This document shows positions 15,678 to 25,638 of a DNA stretch of 64,000 nt, piece by piece. The stretch is taken from assembly GCF_025685645.1 (NCBI RefSeq), contig NZ_JAGSYF010000002.1, forward strand, positions 620,001 through 684,000, written 5' to 3'. Below the pieces are notes generated by a model. That model saw only the letters and a list, made by a program, of their open reading frames with translations, made no database searches and was not told where the DNA came from. This DNA is from Edaphobacter bradus. Lineage in GTDB: Bacteria > Acidobacteriota > Terriglobia > Terriglobales > Acidobacteriaceae. The first letter of the stretch is position 1. Every line of letters starts with the position of its first letter. Made by a program: the position numbers and the translations under genes.

Positions 15678-18002
15678 ATGATGCCGATGAAAAGAGTTGA
15701 TCGTCTGGCATGCATCGCCCGTTGTCCATCGATCCTGATGTTTCTGGCGGTATCTATGTTCCACTGTAGTGAAATTCGGGCACAGGAGTCCGCCGGACAG
15801 GCGGAGGTGGCCATACAGGGCTACTATCTGACCGGAAGCGGGCAGCCACTGACCGAGACCTCCGGGATAGCCGAGAACTCCACCCAGTTCATCAAAGGCC
15901 TTGGCCTGATTACCACCAATGTCGAAGGGTACGGCGGCGACGGCTTTCGCGCTGGCAGCCTCTTCATGGGGCTGCAAGGGGCTCCCATCTGGGGCTGGCA
16001 CTGGGACTTTCTAGGCGGCGACTTCCACTTCTCTTCGTATCTGGTGGAGAACCCCTTCTCCAACGTCTACACGCCCGAAATCGCTGGCCGCGGAGTGCAA
16101 ATCGCCATGCGGCGCACCGACCGAACGTATCAGTTCTTCGCGGGTGAGGACACTGTGCTCGAAGGCCCGCGCATTCCCTTCCGTTTCATACTGCCGCAGC
16201 GGGTCATCGGTGCTTCCATGCAGCAGAAGGTTGGAACGAGGTTGGCATTCGGCGTGCGCTTCCTGAACTTGGAGACCAACCCGAGCGCGCTAATCAAAGA
16301 CCCCACCTACTTCTCTCCAGGCCACAGCTTCCAGAGTTCCAACAGCGTTACTGTTCAGTCGACCTACCGCTTTAGCGAGCACCTGAAATTCTATGGCGAA
16401 GCAGGTTACGGCAGAGCTTCGAGCTTCACGCCGTCGCTGGTGGGGCAGCAGCCGTTTTCGCTCCTGATTGGTCCCTCGTGGGAGACCAGCAAGTTCAGTA
16501 TCCGCGCCAATTATGTGCGTCAAAGCACTTCGTACATGCCGCTGCTTGGCTACTTCGCAGGCGATCGCAAAGGTCCATATGTGGAAGGGCACTATCGGCC
16601 GCTTGGAAGGGTGGAACTCTACGGCTCCGCCAGCGCTTACGCCAACAATCTGGAGAACAACCCCCACGTGCCTAGTTTCACCAGTTCCGGGTATACAGCA
16701 GGCGCTTCTTTTACGCTGCCCTGGAAATTCAGCGCCGGCGCCTCTCTCACCTCTCTACGTCTAACGGAACTCGACCCTTCGCAGCCGATTGCGCTCCCAT
16801 CAAATAACCTCCAGATCAGCTTGACCGTCAGTCGCCCCCTCCGACGTCACAACCTGCGGTTCTCCCTGATCGACATGAAGCTCAATACCAACTCCCTGCC
16901 GCAGTCGCAACGCTTCGAGGAGATAGAGGACACGTTCACCTGGAAACATCTGGTGCTGGGCGGGGCCACCCGACTGCAAAGCTCGCAATCATCGACGCAA
17001 AACTTAAATACTCTCTTCTTTCGCGGATCGATCCAGGCCAACATCAAGAAGATCTCTGTTTACGGGTATGTGGAAAAGGGCAACGACCTGGTCAACCAAA
17101 GTGTGTTTAGCACGAACTCGGTCAGCAGCACCGTGGTAGGACTAAGCGCCCCGCTCTTCAATGGTTGGTCTCTCCATTTTGAGGCCTTCAAGAACCAACT
17201 CCTAACGTCCCTGAATCCCGCGAACATCTTCCTTTTTGGCAACAGCGACCAGGGCCTGAACACCCAGTTGGCGGACTTTAATCAACGGAGCATCTATTTC
17301 AGGATCAGCAAGCGCTACTCCTGGGGGAAAGCACTGGACCAGGGGAGCACCATGCAGCAGTATGCCGCTGCGCAAGCGCCCCTGGTGGGCAGTATCCAGG
17401 GTTTCGTGATGGAAGCAGCGCTGGCCGGAGCGCGTCCGGCCCCAAATGTCACTATCATCCTCGACCATAACCGTACCGCGGTCAGCGACACCACGGGTCG
17501 CTATGCGTTTGCCGACGTTCCCGAGGGGCTGCATCAGGTGGAACTGAACATGGAAGAACTCCCGGCCGATTACGCGCCGGGCCCTGCCGATGTCGCGCAT
17601 GTGAGCGTGGTGCCGCGCACTATTGCTCGCACCGATTTCGACGTACTGCGCCTGGCGAATCTCACCGGGAAGATTGTGGCACCCAAGGATGTGCAAATTG
17701 GGAACGTAGTGCTCCGTCTCGTGGGTACGAAGCTTTACACCACGCCCTATGGGGACGGCACTTTCTCCTTTTACAACCTGGGCGAGGGACGGTACGAGGT
17801 GGAGATCGATGTGCAGACGCTTCCCGAAGGTTACATATTGGCCTCCCCCGCGCGCATGGCGGTGGTCGCATCAAGTACTGGCCCGGCATCGACAATAGGA
17901 TTCGAGTTAAAGATCAAGCCCCAGGCGCAGAAGCCGGTCCGGGAGATATTGAAACAGGAGATTCACGTAAACACACCCGGCAGCAGCACCCCCCGTCACT
18001 AA
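15678..18002 (+). CDS. Usher-like outer-membrane barrel with two C-terminal Ig/carboxypeptidase-regulatory modules
   Basis: 774 aa; signal peptide ending near SEIRAQ. Residues about 35-555 are a run of amphipathic strands with aromatic girdle residues and short turns ('YRFSEHLKFYGEAGYG', 'KFSIRANYVRQ'), as in a large outer-membrane barrel. Two beta-sandwich modules follow: about 570-650 (GSIQGFVMEAALAGA, SDTTGRYAFADVPEGLHQV) and about 655-735 (LTGKIVAPKDVQIGN, GTFSFYNLGEGRYEV). It has the same plan as the 546-aa barrel of the first locus but is longer. Its place between chaperone and adhesin fits an assembly pore, but there is no visible FimD homology, so 'usher-like' is inferred. Confidence 0.7.
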   Translation: MMPMKRVDRLACIARCPSILMFLAVSMFHCSEIRAQESAGQAEVAIQGYYLTGSGQPLTETSGIAENSTQFIKGLGLITTNVEGYGGDGFRAGSLFMGLQGAPIWGWHWDFLGGDFHFSSYLVENPFSNVYTPEIAGRGVQIAMRRTDRTYQFFAGEDTVLEGPRIPFRFILPQRVIGASMQQKVGTRLAFGVRFLNLETNPSALIKDPTYFSPGHSFQSSNSVTVQSTYRFSEHLKFYGEAGYGRASSFTPSLVGQQPFSLLIGPSWETSKFSIRANYVRQSTSYMPLLGYFAGDRKGPYVEGHYRPLGRVELYGSASAYANNLENNPHVPSFTSSGYTAGASFTLPWKFSAGASLTSLRLTELDPSQPIALPSNNLQISLTVSRPLRRHNLRFSLIDMKLNTNSLPQSQRFEEIEDTFTWKHLVLGGATRLQSSQSSTQNLNTLFFRGSIQANIKKISVYGYVEKGNDLVNQSVFSTNSVSSTVVGLSAPLFNGWSLHFEAFKNQLLTSLNPANIFLFGNSDQGLNTQLADFNQRSIYFRISKRYSWGKALDQGSTMQQYAAAQAPLVGSIQGFVMEAALAGARPAPNVTIILDHNRTAVSDTTGRYAFADVPEGLHQVELNMEELPADYAPGPADVAHVSVVPRTIARTDFDVLRLANLTGKIVAPKDVQIGNVVLRLVGTKLYTTPYGDGTFSFYNLGEGRYEVEIDVQTLPEGYILASPARMAVVASSTGPASTIGFELKIKPQAQKPVREILKQEIHVNTPGSSTPRH

Positions 18003-18114
18003 GGTGACGTATTGAGCGGCTGGAGCAAGTAGGCGGTTGAGGAATTGAAACATCGGCAATGGTCGATTTTGTCCCTTCAGCCGACGATGAACAGATTGGG
18101 AATGGAATAGGGCG

Positions 18115-19851
18115 ATGACAACGGGACGACATATCGGCAGGCAGGAGGTGGACAGGGGGGCTTGGAGTCGCAGTGTGGCTCGTGGACCGCGCAAAAACAG
18201 CGTGCTCGCCGTCCTTGTCGCCGTGGCTTTCCTGGCGAGTGGCATCCTTCTCTTCGCGCAGAATACGAAGACCGGCACCGCGAGCCTCGGAGTGCAGGTG
18301 GCCCCGGCAGTTCAGTTGACCACGAATGGCACCACTAGTGTCTCTCTGTGGATCCGGCTCGCGACAGGAGGAACGGGGAGCCTCTGGGGGGATAGTACCA
18401 ATACCTGCACCTCGCCTATCACCGGCGCAACAACCTATAGCACTTCCGGAGAGTACAACAACATCCCTCTCTCCAGCATTCCTTTCACATCTTCGAACAA
18501 CTACGTTTGTGCCTACAACCCCACCGCCGCGATTCCATCGGCTTATGTGGTGTGGCCGCATACACCCGCCTCCCTGAAGTTCAGTACCCAGCCCACCAAC
18601 ACAACATCGGCCGCCCCCATCTCCCCGGCGGTGACAGTGCAGGTGCTGGACAGTAATGGCCTTTTAGACACCGGCAGCACAGCTTCGGTAACCATAAGCA
18701 TTACGAGCGGCACAGGGACATCGGGTGCGACTCTCAGCGGAACGTTGACGCAATCGGCCGTCAATGGCGTTGCTACGTTTAATAATCTATCGATCAATAA
18801 GGCGGGAACCGCTTACACCCTGACGGCCAGCAGCAGCCCGTTAACTGGAGCTACTAGCAGCGCGTTTAACATCTCGGCGGGCGCTGCGACGAAGCTGGCG
18901 TACACAACGGTACCGAGCACAGGGACGGCGGGGACAGCGTTCAGCGTGACGGTACAGTCGCAGGATGCCGGCGGCAACCCGGTCAGTCCCACCAGCAACA
19001 CGACGATTACGCTGAGCAAGGCATCGGGCGGCGGCACGTTGAGCGGGACCCTCACAGGCTCGATTCCCACAAGCGGCAACAGCGTGACAATCTCAACACC
19101 GGTCTATTCGAAGTCGGACACGATGACGTTGACCGCCACCGCAACCGCAGGGGAGACGAGTCTGACACCCGTCACGAGTGGCAATATCGTGTTCTCTGCG
19201 GGTGCGGCGACGCAGTTGGCCTTCACCACGCAGCCATCGACGACAACGGCAGGAAGCGCGGTCAGCCCAGCAGTCACCATACAGGTGCGGGACGTCAACG
19301 GCAACCTCGTGACCACCAACAGCTCGAATGTCACAATAGCGATCAGCAGTGGCGGCGTTCTCAGCGGCGGGTCAACGTTGACGGTGGCGGCGTCAGGGGG
19401 AGTGGCGACGTTCTCGAATCTGGTGCCAACCAGGAGCGGGTCGTTCACGTTGTCGGCCACAGACGGATCCCTTACGGGCACCACCAGCAGTAGCTTCACG
19501 GTGAACGCCGCGGCGGCGAACAAACTCGTCTGGGGTCAACAGCCGCCCAGCTCTATTACTCGCGGCACGACCATCTCGCCGGCAATGACAGTATTCGTCG
19601 AGGACCAATATGGCAATTTGACGTCGAGCGCCAGCAACGTTGTGTTGACGTTCAATGTCAACTTCAACCCGCCTGGAAGCGACGCATTCAAGACAGGCTC
19701 TACGACCTCCGTTGGGGTGATAAGTGGTACCGCGACGTTCAGCAATATTGCCATCAGCGGGAATAAGACAGGTAGCGGAAGTACCTTCACTGCAACCCTC
19801 AGTGGCATCGCTAACCCAACCGTCGTTAGCAGCACGTTCGCCGTCCAGTAG
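18115..19851 (+). CDS. Adhesin-like protein: subunit-like N-domain plus four Big-type repeats
   Basis: 578 aa. A signal/anchor segment (VLAVLVAVAFLASGILLFAQ) follows a basic N-terminus. Residues about 43-145 form a subunit-like domain (TKTGTASLGVQVAPAVQLTT and two Cys). Then four tandem repeats of about 100-110 residues begin with LKFSTQPTNTTSA, LAYTTVPSTGTAG, LAFTTQPSTTTAG and LVWGQQPPSSITR, each followed by 'VTVQVxDxxGN'-like text and a closing 'ATFSNL' strand. This is the bacterial Ig-like (Big/invasin type) repeat plan of adhesins. As last gene of the operon it is a good candidate for the fibre tip. Confidence 0.75.
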   Translation: MTTGRHIGRQEVDRGAWSRSVARGPRKNSVLAVLVAVAFLASGILLFAQNTKTGTASLGVQVAPAVQLTTNGTTSVSLWIRLATGGTGSLWGDSTNTCTSPITGATTYSTSGEYNNIPLSSIPFTSSNNYVCAYNPTAAIPSAYVVWPHTPASLKFSTQPTNTTSAAPISPAVTVQVLDSNGLLDTGSTASVTISITSGTGTSGATLSGTLTQSAVNGVATFNNLSINKAGTAYTLTASSSPLTGATSSAFNISAGAATKLAYTTVPSTGTAGTAFSVTVQSQDAGGNPVSPTSNTTITLSKASGGGTLSGTLTGSIPTSGNSVTISTPVYSKSDTMTLTATATAGETSLTPVTSGNIVFSAGAATQLAFTTQPSTTTAGSAVSPAVTIQVRDVNGNLVTTNSSNVTIAISSGGVLSGGSTLTVAASGGVATFSNLVPTRSGSFTLSATDGSLTGTTSSSFTVNAAAANKLVWGQQPPSSITRGTTISPAMTVFVEDQYGNLTSSASNVVLTFNVNFNPPGSDAFKTGSTTSVGVISGTATFSNIAISGNKTGSGSTFTATLSGIANPTVVSSTFAVQ

Positions 19852-20304
19852 CGGGTAGTGCATACATCGACGGTTCAAGTTGTGCTATCGAGCGTAAGGC
19901 GGCTTTGGCCTTGCACGAATTTCGAGATCTTCAGGGCGCGTCACCACCTGTGTCCCGCACTTGAGCTTAAGGAAAATCAAAACTTAATTTGAGGTTGAGG
20001 CGAAGAGCGTGGAATGGGTGACAGCCCGAGCTATTGCTCTGTCCAGTCAGCGGCGAGAAAACGTCCGCTGGCCTTGCGGTGGGATACTCCCGTGTCAGAT
20101 AGTCGCACAGCTGGTCGTCTTGCAATCAGGTGCATGCGCTCGCCTTGCGAATCCAGAAGCGGGTTGATGCCGTATTCCCACTCAATTGAGTATGCCCAAC
20201 TGAGGTGCCGAGGCCGCGGACGGCGTTGCTGCAGGAGCAGGTGGGCTAGTGCCCTTCTGCTCCTGTAGTGTTTGCGATTATTGTGACCTGCTGCGAGTTG
20301 AAAA
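19852..20304. other. Convergent intergenic region with a strong hairpin
   Basis: About 450 bp between the adhesin gene and the convergent TonB receptor. The only clear element is the hairpin at 20232-20265 (listed separately). A minus frame around 20050-20190 is open but has no start, RBS or recognisable motif; I do not call it. Confidence 0.4.
20232..20265. terminator. Hairpin between convergent genes, possible terminator
   Basis: CAGGAGCAG (20232-20240) and CTGCTCCTG (20257-20265) are perfect inverted repeats of 9 bp around a 16-nt loop that can itself pair (GGGC/GCCC). It lies 39 bp beyond the end of the TonB receptor gene. No T-run follows on either strand, so it would be an atypical or RNA-stabilising terminator. 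Confidence 0.45.
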
Positions 20305-23300
20305 CTAGAAGCTATACTTCAATGCAAACTGGAGTTGGCGCTCTCCCTGCGCGTTGTTGACCAGACCGAAGGTGGAACCGATGCTGGAGTTCGGCGCCAC
20401 AAGGATTGGGTTGTTCAGAGCGTTGATAGCTTCGGCGCGGAACTGCAGACTCTGGTGCTCGACGATCTGGAAGGTCTTGGCAACGCTGAAATCAACTCCC
20501 TGCAGGCCGGGGCCGCGGAAGCTGCCGACTTGGCAGTTGCCGAAGGTCCCGAGACCAGGTTGCGATACAGAACCCGAATCGAACCAGAAGTAACCCGGGT
20601 TGTTTGGATCGGTCGACCTCTTGTATGGAGTCTCCTTCGGGTGGCCTGTGCAGTTAGCCCTGGGAAATCCGGTGATGACTCCAGAGTTGTTTGCCGCCTG
20701 GGCAGTGATGGGGAATCCGGTGTGAAGCTGGAGGATGGAGTTCACCTGCCAGCCGCCGATGATCGTATCGGTAACGCGACCCACGTTGGAGGCAAACATA
20801 CGACCTCGTCCGAAGGGCAGGTCGTAGGTGACGAAGCCGTTGAAGCTGCTGACTACGTCCTGGTCACATCTGCCGTAGTCCCTTTCCGGGTGGTACGTGT
20901 CCTGGAAGAAGAAGTGGTTGTTGCCGGCCTGCGTCAGGGCAGGGTTGGTGTCGCCATATTGCGCATAGAATCCAGAGGAGTTGCCGAGGCACTTGGAAAA
21001 AGTATAGTTGGCCTGAAATTCCAACCCATGGCTCAGACGTTGCTGGAAGCTGGCCTGAAGAGAGTTGTAGTTGGAGTAGCCAGTCGATGCGGTCAAACGA
21101 GCCTGACCGATTAGACCCTGCAGTGTGGGACTGAGATAGGGACTGGGAGCAATGGCACCACCTGGCAGCAGAACCTTCTGATTGATGAGCGCGATCGTCA
21201 TGAGATGGTCTGTCTTCTGGCCGACGTAGCTGATCTGGAAAGTTGACGCGTTGCCGAACTGGCGCTGTACCGTAAAGTTGTACTGCTGTGAAACCGCGGG
21301 CCGGATGTTGTGGGGATCGAATGCGTGAATGCCGGTACCCGAGAAGCAGAGCGGCGAAACCGCGACGGCAGCGGCGGCCGTGCATCCCGAGGACGGGAAG
21401 GTCGAGAAGCCCTGATCGAGGGTACTCCCGGGAAGAGCGACTGAGGCTCCGTTATAGGTCACGTTGTGGGGAATCGCGAAGGGCGGATTCTGAAACAGGA
21501 GGTTGCCTGTCCCAGTGCTCTCGAGAAAGTTGGACATGCCCCACGCCAGCCGGACTACGGTGGCCTTGGCGAATCTCGGCTGCCAGGAGACGCCAATACG
21601 TGGCTGGTAGTTGGTGGGACCGTTGTACTGACTGTAGAGAGCCTTCGAGTTACCGTTCTGGCCTGCGAGCATGACGGTCCCGGTGAAGAGGCCGTAGTTT
21701 GTCGCCTGGTTGTGCGATTCGGCTCGCGGTGTCACGACTTCGTAGCGAAGGCCGAGGTTAAGCGTTACGTTGGGTGAGATGCGCCAATCATCCTGTCCAA
21801 AGGCCGCGACCAGGCTGTTGCGCAGGCTGCGGCCACTGCCTGATCCAAGACCGACGTTTTGAGGAAGGCCTAGCAGGAAGTCAGCTTCGGCCATGCCGAT
21901 GGGGCTGATCGTTTTGGCGGGGTTGGTTGGATCTGGAACAACGATGGATGGATTACTGGTGAAAGAGCCGTCGTAGAAGAACTGTCCGGCAAGTCCGGAG
22001 TTGCCGACGTAGAGAACGTTCGCACGGTAGTTGTAGTACTCGAAGCCCACGTTGATATTGTGTTTTTCGTGCACGATCGTCAAGGTGTCTTCAATCTGCG
22101 CAACCGTGTCGTGGAAGATGGAGATGAGGTTATTGCTGCCTAGCTCCGGGCCGTTGCTGTTCCCGCCTTGGAACATCTGCATTGGAAGGAAGGTCTGATT
22201 CGGTGCAGTACCGGCGATGCCGAAGACCTGCGGAAGGTTCTGACCGGTGGGATTTACGTAGCCTTCCGTTACGGGAAAGTAGCTGGCTCCTATACGAAAG
22301 GCGTTGAGCAAGGAGGGGCTAAAGGTATGCGAGTAGTCAAGGACGCCGTTATAGAGGGGAAACTCGTTGTCCGAGTTACCTAACAGCTGCTGGCTGTTGG
22401 TGGTGGGGTTGACGATGTGCTGCTGAGAATAGCGGCCGTAGATGTGATCCTGCTCAGAGGCCACCCAGTCGATCTTGATGTCGCCCTGATCGCTGTTGGT
22501 GTAAGAGTGTTTGAGGTTGATCTGGTTGCCGGTGATAAAGCTATTCGTCGGACCAGGGTAAAGGTTGGAGGTGAGGATCTTCGAAGCGGCCGAGCTGAAA
22601 AGAGTAGAAGGGATCTTGTTGTTCAGGAAGGGTTGCCGGCCGCCGGGCGTTGACGCAGAGAACGGATTGTAGAGTTGAGTACCTAGGTTATTGCAGAGGC
22701 CGCTCGCGTTGAAGCCTGCCTTGCAGAGCTCGCCGAAGTCGCCCGCCCGTTCACGCACAGTGAAGACCGTAAAGGGAACCGACGTCGCAGGCTGATCAAA
22801 TCGTGAACCCTGATAGTCGGCAAAGAAGAATAGCTTGTCCTTGAGGATTGGACCGCCAATGCTTCCACCAAACTCGTTCCAGCGAAGGAGCGGCTTGAGG
22901 CCGGTGCCATCGGAATTGTTTTGGCCGGGAACGTGAGGTTGTCCCTTGGTGAAGCCGTTCTTCCAGGTATTTGCATTTAGCGCATCGTTGCGAATGAACC
23001 AAAAAACATTTCCGTGAAACTGGTTGGTTCCGGACTTCAGGGTCACGCTGACAATGCCACCCAGATAGTTGCCGTAGGAGGCTGGTGCGTTTTGTGAGAT
23101 GAGATTGAACTCCTGAATGGCATCAACGCTTGGCGCATAGGCCACGTCGTTGTTGTCGATCTGGTTGTTGTCAATGCCATCGATGATGTAGTTGTTTGTC
23201 TGCTCGCGGTTGCCATTGATGTAGGGACGGCCAACCTGAAAGCTTGCCTGCGCATTAGTGAAAGCGCCAGGGTTGAGGCTGACTGCGCCCGGCGAAAGCA

Positions 23301-23769
23301 GAGTGAGCTGGTTATAGTTGCGGGTCGCCAGGGGAAGCGTGACGTTAGCTCTGGCGTCCAACACCGTGCCCATAAAGGTCTGATCCGTCTGCAGCAAGGG
23401 CGCAGCGGCTGATACCTCAATAACTTGCGTGGTATCGCCGACGGTCATCTTGAAATCCACGCGCGCCGTCTGGTCCATGATGAGGTCAAAGGTTGGGTAA
23501 ACTTGCGTGGTGAACCCAGCAGCGACGACCTTCAACTCGTAATTGCCAACCGGAAGTGGAGACAAATAGTAAACGCCGGCTGCGTTGGTCTTGGTTGGGT
23601 AAACGATGCCTCGCGACGTCTCGCGTGCTGTTACATCCGCGCCGGATATTATGGCGCCCGATGCGTCGGCCACAGTACCTGTGATTTTGGAACTAACATC
23701 CTGCGCAAAGGCTAACGAGCTGCTTATGAGAAATACGAACAAACTGTATAGGACAATGCGTCCTCTCAT
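20305..23769 (-). CDS. TonB-dependent receptor, Oar-like
   Basis: 1154 aa; GGAGGT sits 7 bp before the ATG, and the signal peptide is LYSLFVFLISSSLAFAQ. Carboxypeptidase-regulatory domain about 25-110 (SKITGTVADASGAIISGADV), plug about 120-260 (NNYIIDGIDNNQIDNN, NYLGGIVSVTLKSGTN), then a barrel ending in LQFALKYSF. It is a predicted outer-membrane importer energised by TonB. No hydrolase or regulator lies next to it, so its substrate cannot be guessed. It separates the second fimbrial-like operon from the RND efflux genes. Confidence 0.93.
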   Translation of the reverse strand: MRGRIVLYSLFVFLISSSLAFAQDVSSKITGTVADASGAIISGADVTARETSRGIVYPTKTNAAGVYYLSPLPVGNYELKVVAAGFTTQVYPTFDLIMDQTARVDFKMTVGDTTQVIEVSAAAPLLQTDQTFMGTVLDARANVTLPLATRNYNQLTLLSPGAVSLNPGAFTNAQASFQVGRPYINGNREQTNNYIIDGIDNNQIDNNDVAYAPSVDAIQEFNLISQNAPASYGNYLGGIVSVTLKSGTNQFHGNVFWFIRNDALNANTWKNGFTKGQPHVPGQNNSDGTGLKPLLRWNEFGGSIGGPILKDKLFFFADYQGSRFDQPATSVPFTVFTVRERAGDFGELCKAGFNASGLCNNLGTQLYNPFSASTPGGRQPFLNNKIPSTLFSSAASKILTSNLYPGPTNSFITGNQINLKHSYTNSDQGDIKIDWVASEQDHIYGRYSQQHIVNPTTNSQQLLGNSDNEFPLYNGVLDYSHTFSPSLLNAFRIGASYFPVTEGYVNPTGQNLPQVFGIAGTAPNQTFLPMQMFQGGNSNGPELGSNNLISIFHDTVAQIEDTLTIVHEKHNINVGFEYYNYRANVLYVGNSGLAGQFFYDGSFTSNPSIVVPDPTNPAKTISPIGMAEADFLLGLPQNVGLGSGSGRSLRNSLVAAFGQDDWRISPNVTLNLGLRYEVVTPRAESHNQATNYGLFTGTVMLAGQNGNSKALYSQYNGPTNYQPRIGVSWQPRFAKATVVRLAWGMSNFLESTGTGNLLFQNPPFAIPHNVTYNGASVALPGSTLDQGFSTFPSSGCTAAAAVAVSPLCFSGTGIHAFDPHNIRPAVSQQYNFTVQRQFGNASTFQISYVGQKTDHLMTIALINQKVLLPGGAIAPSPYLSPTLQGLIGQARLTASTGYSNYNSLQASFQQRLSHGLEFQANYTFSKCLGNSSGFYAQYGDTNPALTQAGNNHFFFQDTYHPERDYGRCDQDVVSSFNGFVTYDLPFGRGRMFASNVGRVTDTIIGGWQVNSILQLHTGFPITAQAANNSGVITGFPRANCTGHPKETPYKRSTDPNNPGYFWFDSGSVSQPGLGTFGNCQVGSFRGPGLQGVDFSVAKTFQIVEHQSLQFRAEAINALNNPILVAPNSSIGSTFGLVNNAQGERQLQFALKYSF

Positions 23770-24180
23770 TGGTGCACCTCCATTTGAATTTGTCTTACGG
23801 GCCCTCCTTCACTCGACTGGTTTTCCAGACCCACAACGGCTGACGCAGAATGCCAATGTGTCTCCGCCGTTGTCATCGCCTGCATTCCTGAGGTTGACCA
23901 CTGTATAGACAGCTGGACTCTAATGGCAAGCGATGGGAAGGCCGGGCACTTCTGGCAACACGATGTGGCAATACATGGTTTACAACTTATTGATTCCAAA
24001 GTGCTGGCGATGGCGGCAGTCTTGAGCGAACTCACCTCTGCCCCAGCGCAACGTTTTCCGCATGCAACCGCCCGACGTCAAACCTGGAGGCCCGGCGAGT
24101 TTTGTACGTTGCCAAAAGGAGCTGGATATGTCACGAGGCAAGAAGCATCATGCGGAGCAGGTGGAACCTGCTGCGGCAGA
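23770..24180. other. Upstream region of a TonB receptor, no gene seen
   Basis: About 410 bp between the receptor start and the end of the RND operon. It must carry the receptor promoter; GGAGGT for the receptor is at its edge. A small perfect hairpin (AGCAGGT, loop GGA, ACCTGCT, 24156-24172) lies 9 bp after the efflux operon's last stop and may be part of its terminator, although no T-run follows. Confidence 0.4.
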
Positions 24181-25638
24181 CTAGTACTTGGGCAGCTGCG
24201 AAGTGTCCCATCCTCCGCCGACCGCTTTCACCAGCAGGACGCTGGCATCCATTCGGCGTCGCTGAATGTCGATATCGTTGCGTTCATTAGCCAGGGCAGT
24301 AGTTTGAGCAGTAATCACCTGAAGGTAGTTATCGACTCCACCCTCATATCGATTCGTGAAAAGTTGAAGTGATTCCTGCGCTGACGCAGTAGCCTGGTGT
24401 TGCTCCTGTGCTTCGTTCTCGAGGATGCGCAGCGCTGCCAGATTGTCTTCCACTTCCTGAAATGCAGTAAGCGTCGTCTGACGATACGTCGCCACTGTAC
24501 CGTCATAATTTGCAGTTGCTGCCTCGGACGTTGCCCGGCGACGGCCAGCGTCAAAGAGAGTCTGTGACAGCTGCGGACCGACGGCCCACATCCGGCTCGG
24601 CCAGGTCAACCAGTTCGCCGCCGACGTCCCCTCGAACCCGCCCGTCGCGCCAATCGTCAGCGTTGGGAAAAATGCGGCGCGCGCAATGCCGATCTGGTCG
24701 TTGGCTTCCGCCACGCGGCGTTCGCCTGCAGCGATATCGGGGCGACGCTCGAGCAGGCTCGAAGGCACACCTACAGGAATGACTGGCAGCTGGAGCTTTA
24801 CTTGCGGTGACGGCGGCAAGCTGAACTGAGCCGGCGGTTCTCCGATCAACGTGGCAATGGCGTGTTCAAACTGCGCGCGAATTACTGTGATGTCGGTGTC
24901 CTGCACCTGTGCTGCTTCCAGTTGCGTCTTAGCCTGAGCAACGTCCGACCTGGGGGCCGCCCCACCGTCGAAGCGATTCTGCGTCAACTTGAGTGCGTCG
25001 GTGTACGCCTTCACTGTGTCGTCCAGGAGTTGTTTCTGGGCGTCGGCGCTTCGCAGTTCGAAGTAGTCTACCGCCAACTCCGCGTGCAAACTCAGGCTGG
25101 CAGTCTGTAGATCGGCCGCGGTTGCTTGTGCTTCCTCACGCGATGCGCTGATCGTGCGGCGCACGCGTCCCCATAGATCCACCTCATAAGAAAGATCGAA
25201 TGGTAGGATAAAGTCGCCCGTGCCATTGTTCGCCTGTGAAGGAGGAAAGTAAGGCCGGTTTGCAGATTCCCGCTTGCCGACGATGCTCGGCGAAGTGGAT
25301 ATTGTCGGCGCCAGTGACGCCCGATTAAAGCGTATCGCTGCGCGCGCCTGACGCAACCGATCTTCAGCCACCTTCAGGTTCTGGTTGGAAGACGTTACTT
25401 GATCCTCAAGTGCGTTGAGCTGCGGGTCACCAAAAATCTCCCACCAATTTCCGCGAATCGTCTGATCGCCCGGTTGCGCTGGCTTCCAGGCGCCGCTCTC
25501 CTTGAACGAGTCAGGCGGCTGCTCTTTGAAGTCCGGAGCCATAGGTACCGTCGGTTTCACGTACTTTGGACCTACCATGCACCCCGCGAGAAGCAAGCTC
25601 ATCAAGAACAACGGAACTGGAATGAAACGCGTTTTCAC
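24181..25638 (-). CDS. RND efflux outer-membrane lipoprotein (NodT/OprM family)
   Basis: 485 aa. It starts at GTG 25638, overlapping the TGA of the adaptor gene. Lipoprotein signal with lipobox LLLAGC, then MVGPKYVKPTVP, the hallmark start of NodT-family outer-membrane factors. Two internally repeated OEP halves are visible ('LRQARAAIRFNRASLAPTIS', and later 'RRVAEANDQIGIARAAFFPT' with GATGGFEG). It forms the trimeric TolC-like channel of the tripartite pump encoded by this operon. Length is normal for the family. Confidence 0.95.
   Translation of the reverse strand: MKTRFIPVPLFLMSLLLAGCMVGPKYVKPTVPMAPDFKEQPPDSFKESGAWKPAQPGDQTIRGNWWEIFGDPQLNALEDQVTSSNQNLKVAEDRLRQARAAIRFNRASLAPTISTSPSIVGKRESANRPYFPPSQANNGTGDFILPFDLSYEVDLWGRVRRTISASREEAQATAADLQTASLSLHAELAVDYFELRSADAQKQLLDDTVKAYTDALKLTQNRFDGGAAPRSDVAQAKTQLEAAQVQDTDITVIRAQFEHAIATLIGEPPAQFSLPPSPQVKLQLPVIPVGVPSSLLERRPDIAAGERRVAEANDQIGIARAAFFPTLTIGATGGFEGTSAANWLTWPSRMWAVGPQLSQTLFDAGRRRATSEAATANYDGTVATYRQTTLTAFQEVEDNLAALRILENEAQEQHQATASAQESLQLFTNRYEGGVDNYLQVITAQTTALANERNDIDIQRRRMDASVLLVKAVGGGWDTSQLPKY

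Noticed and set aside
20014..20268. 84-codon plus frame between adhesin and TonB receptor
   Set aside because: No RBS or motif, runs through the hairpin at 20232-20265.
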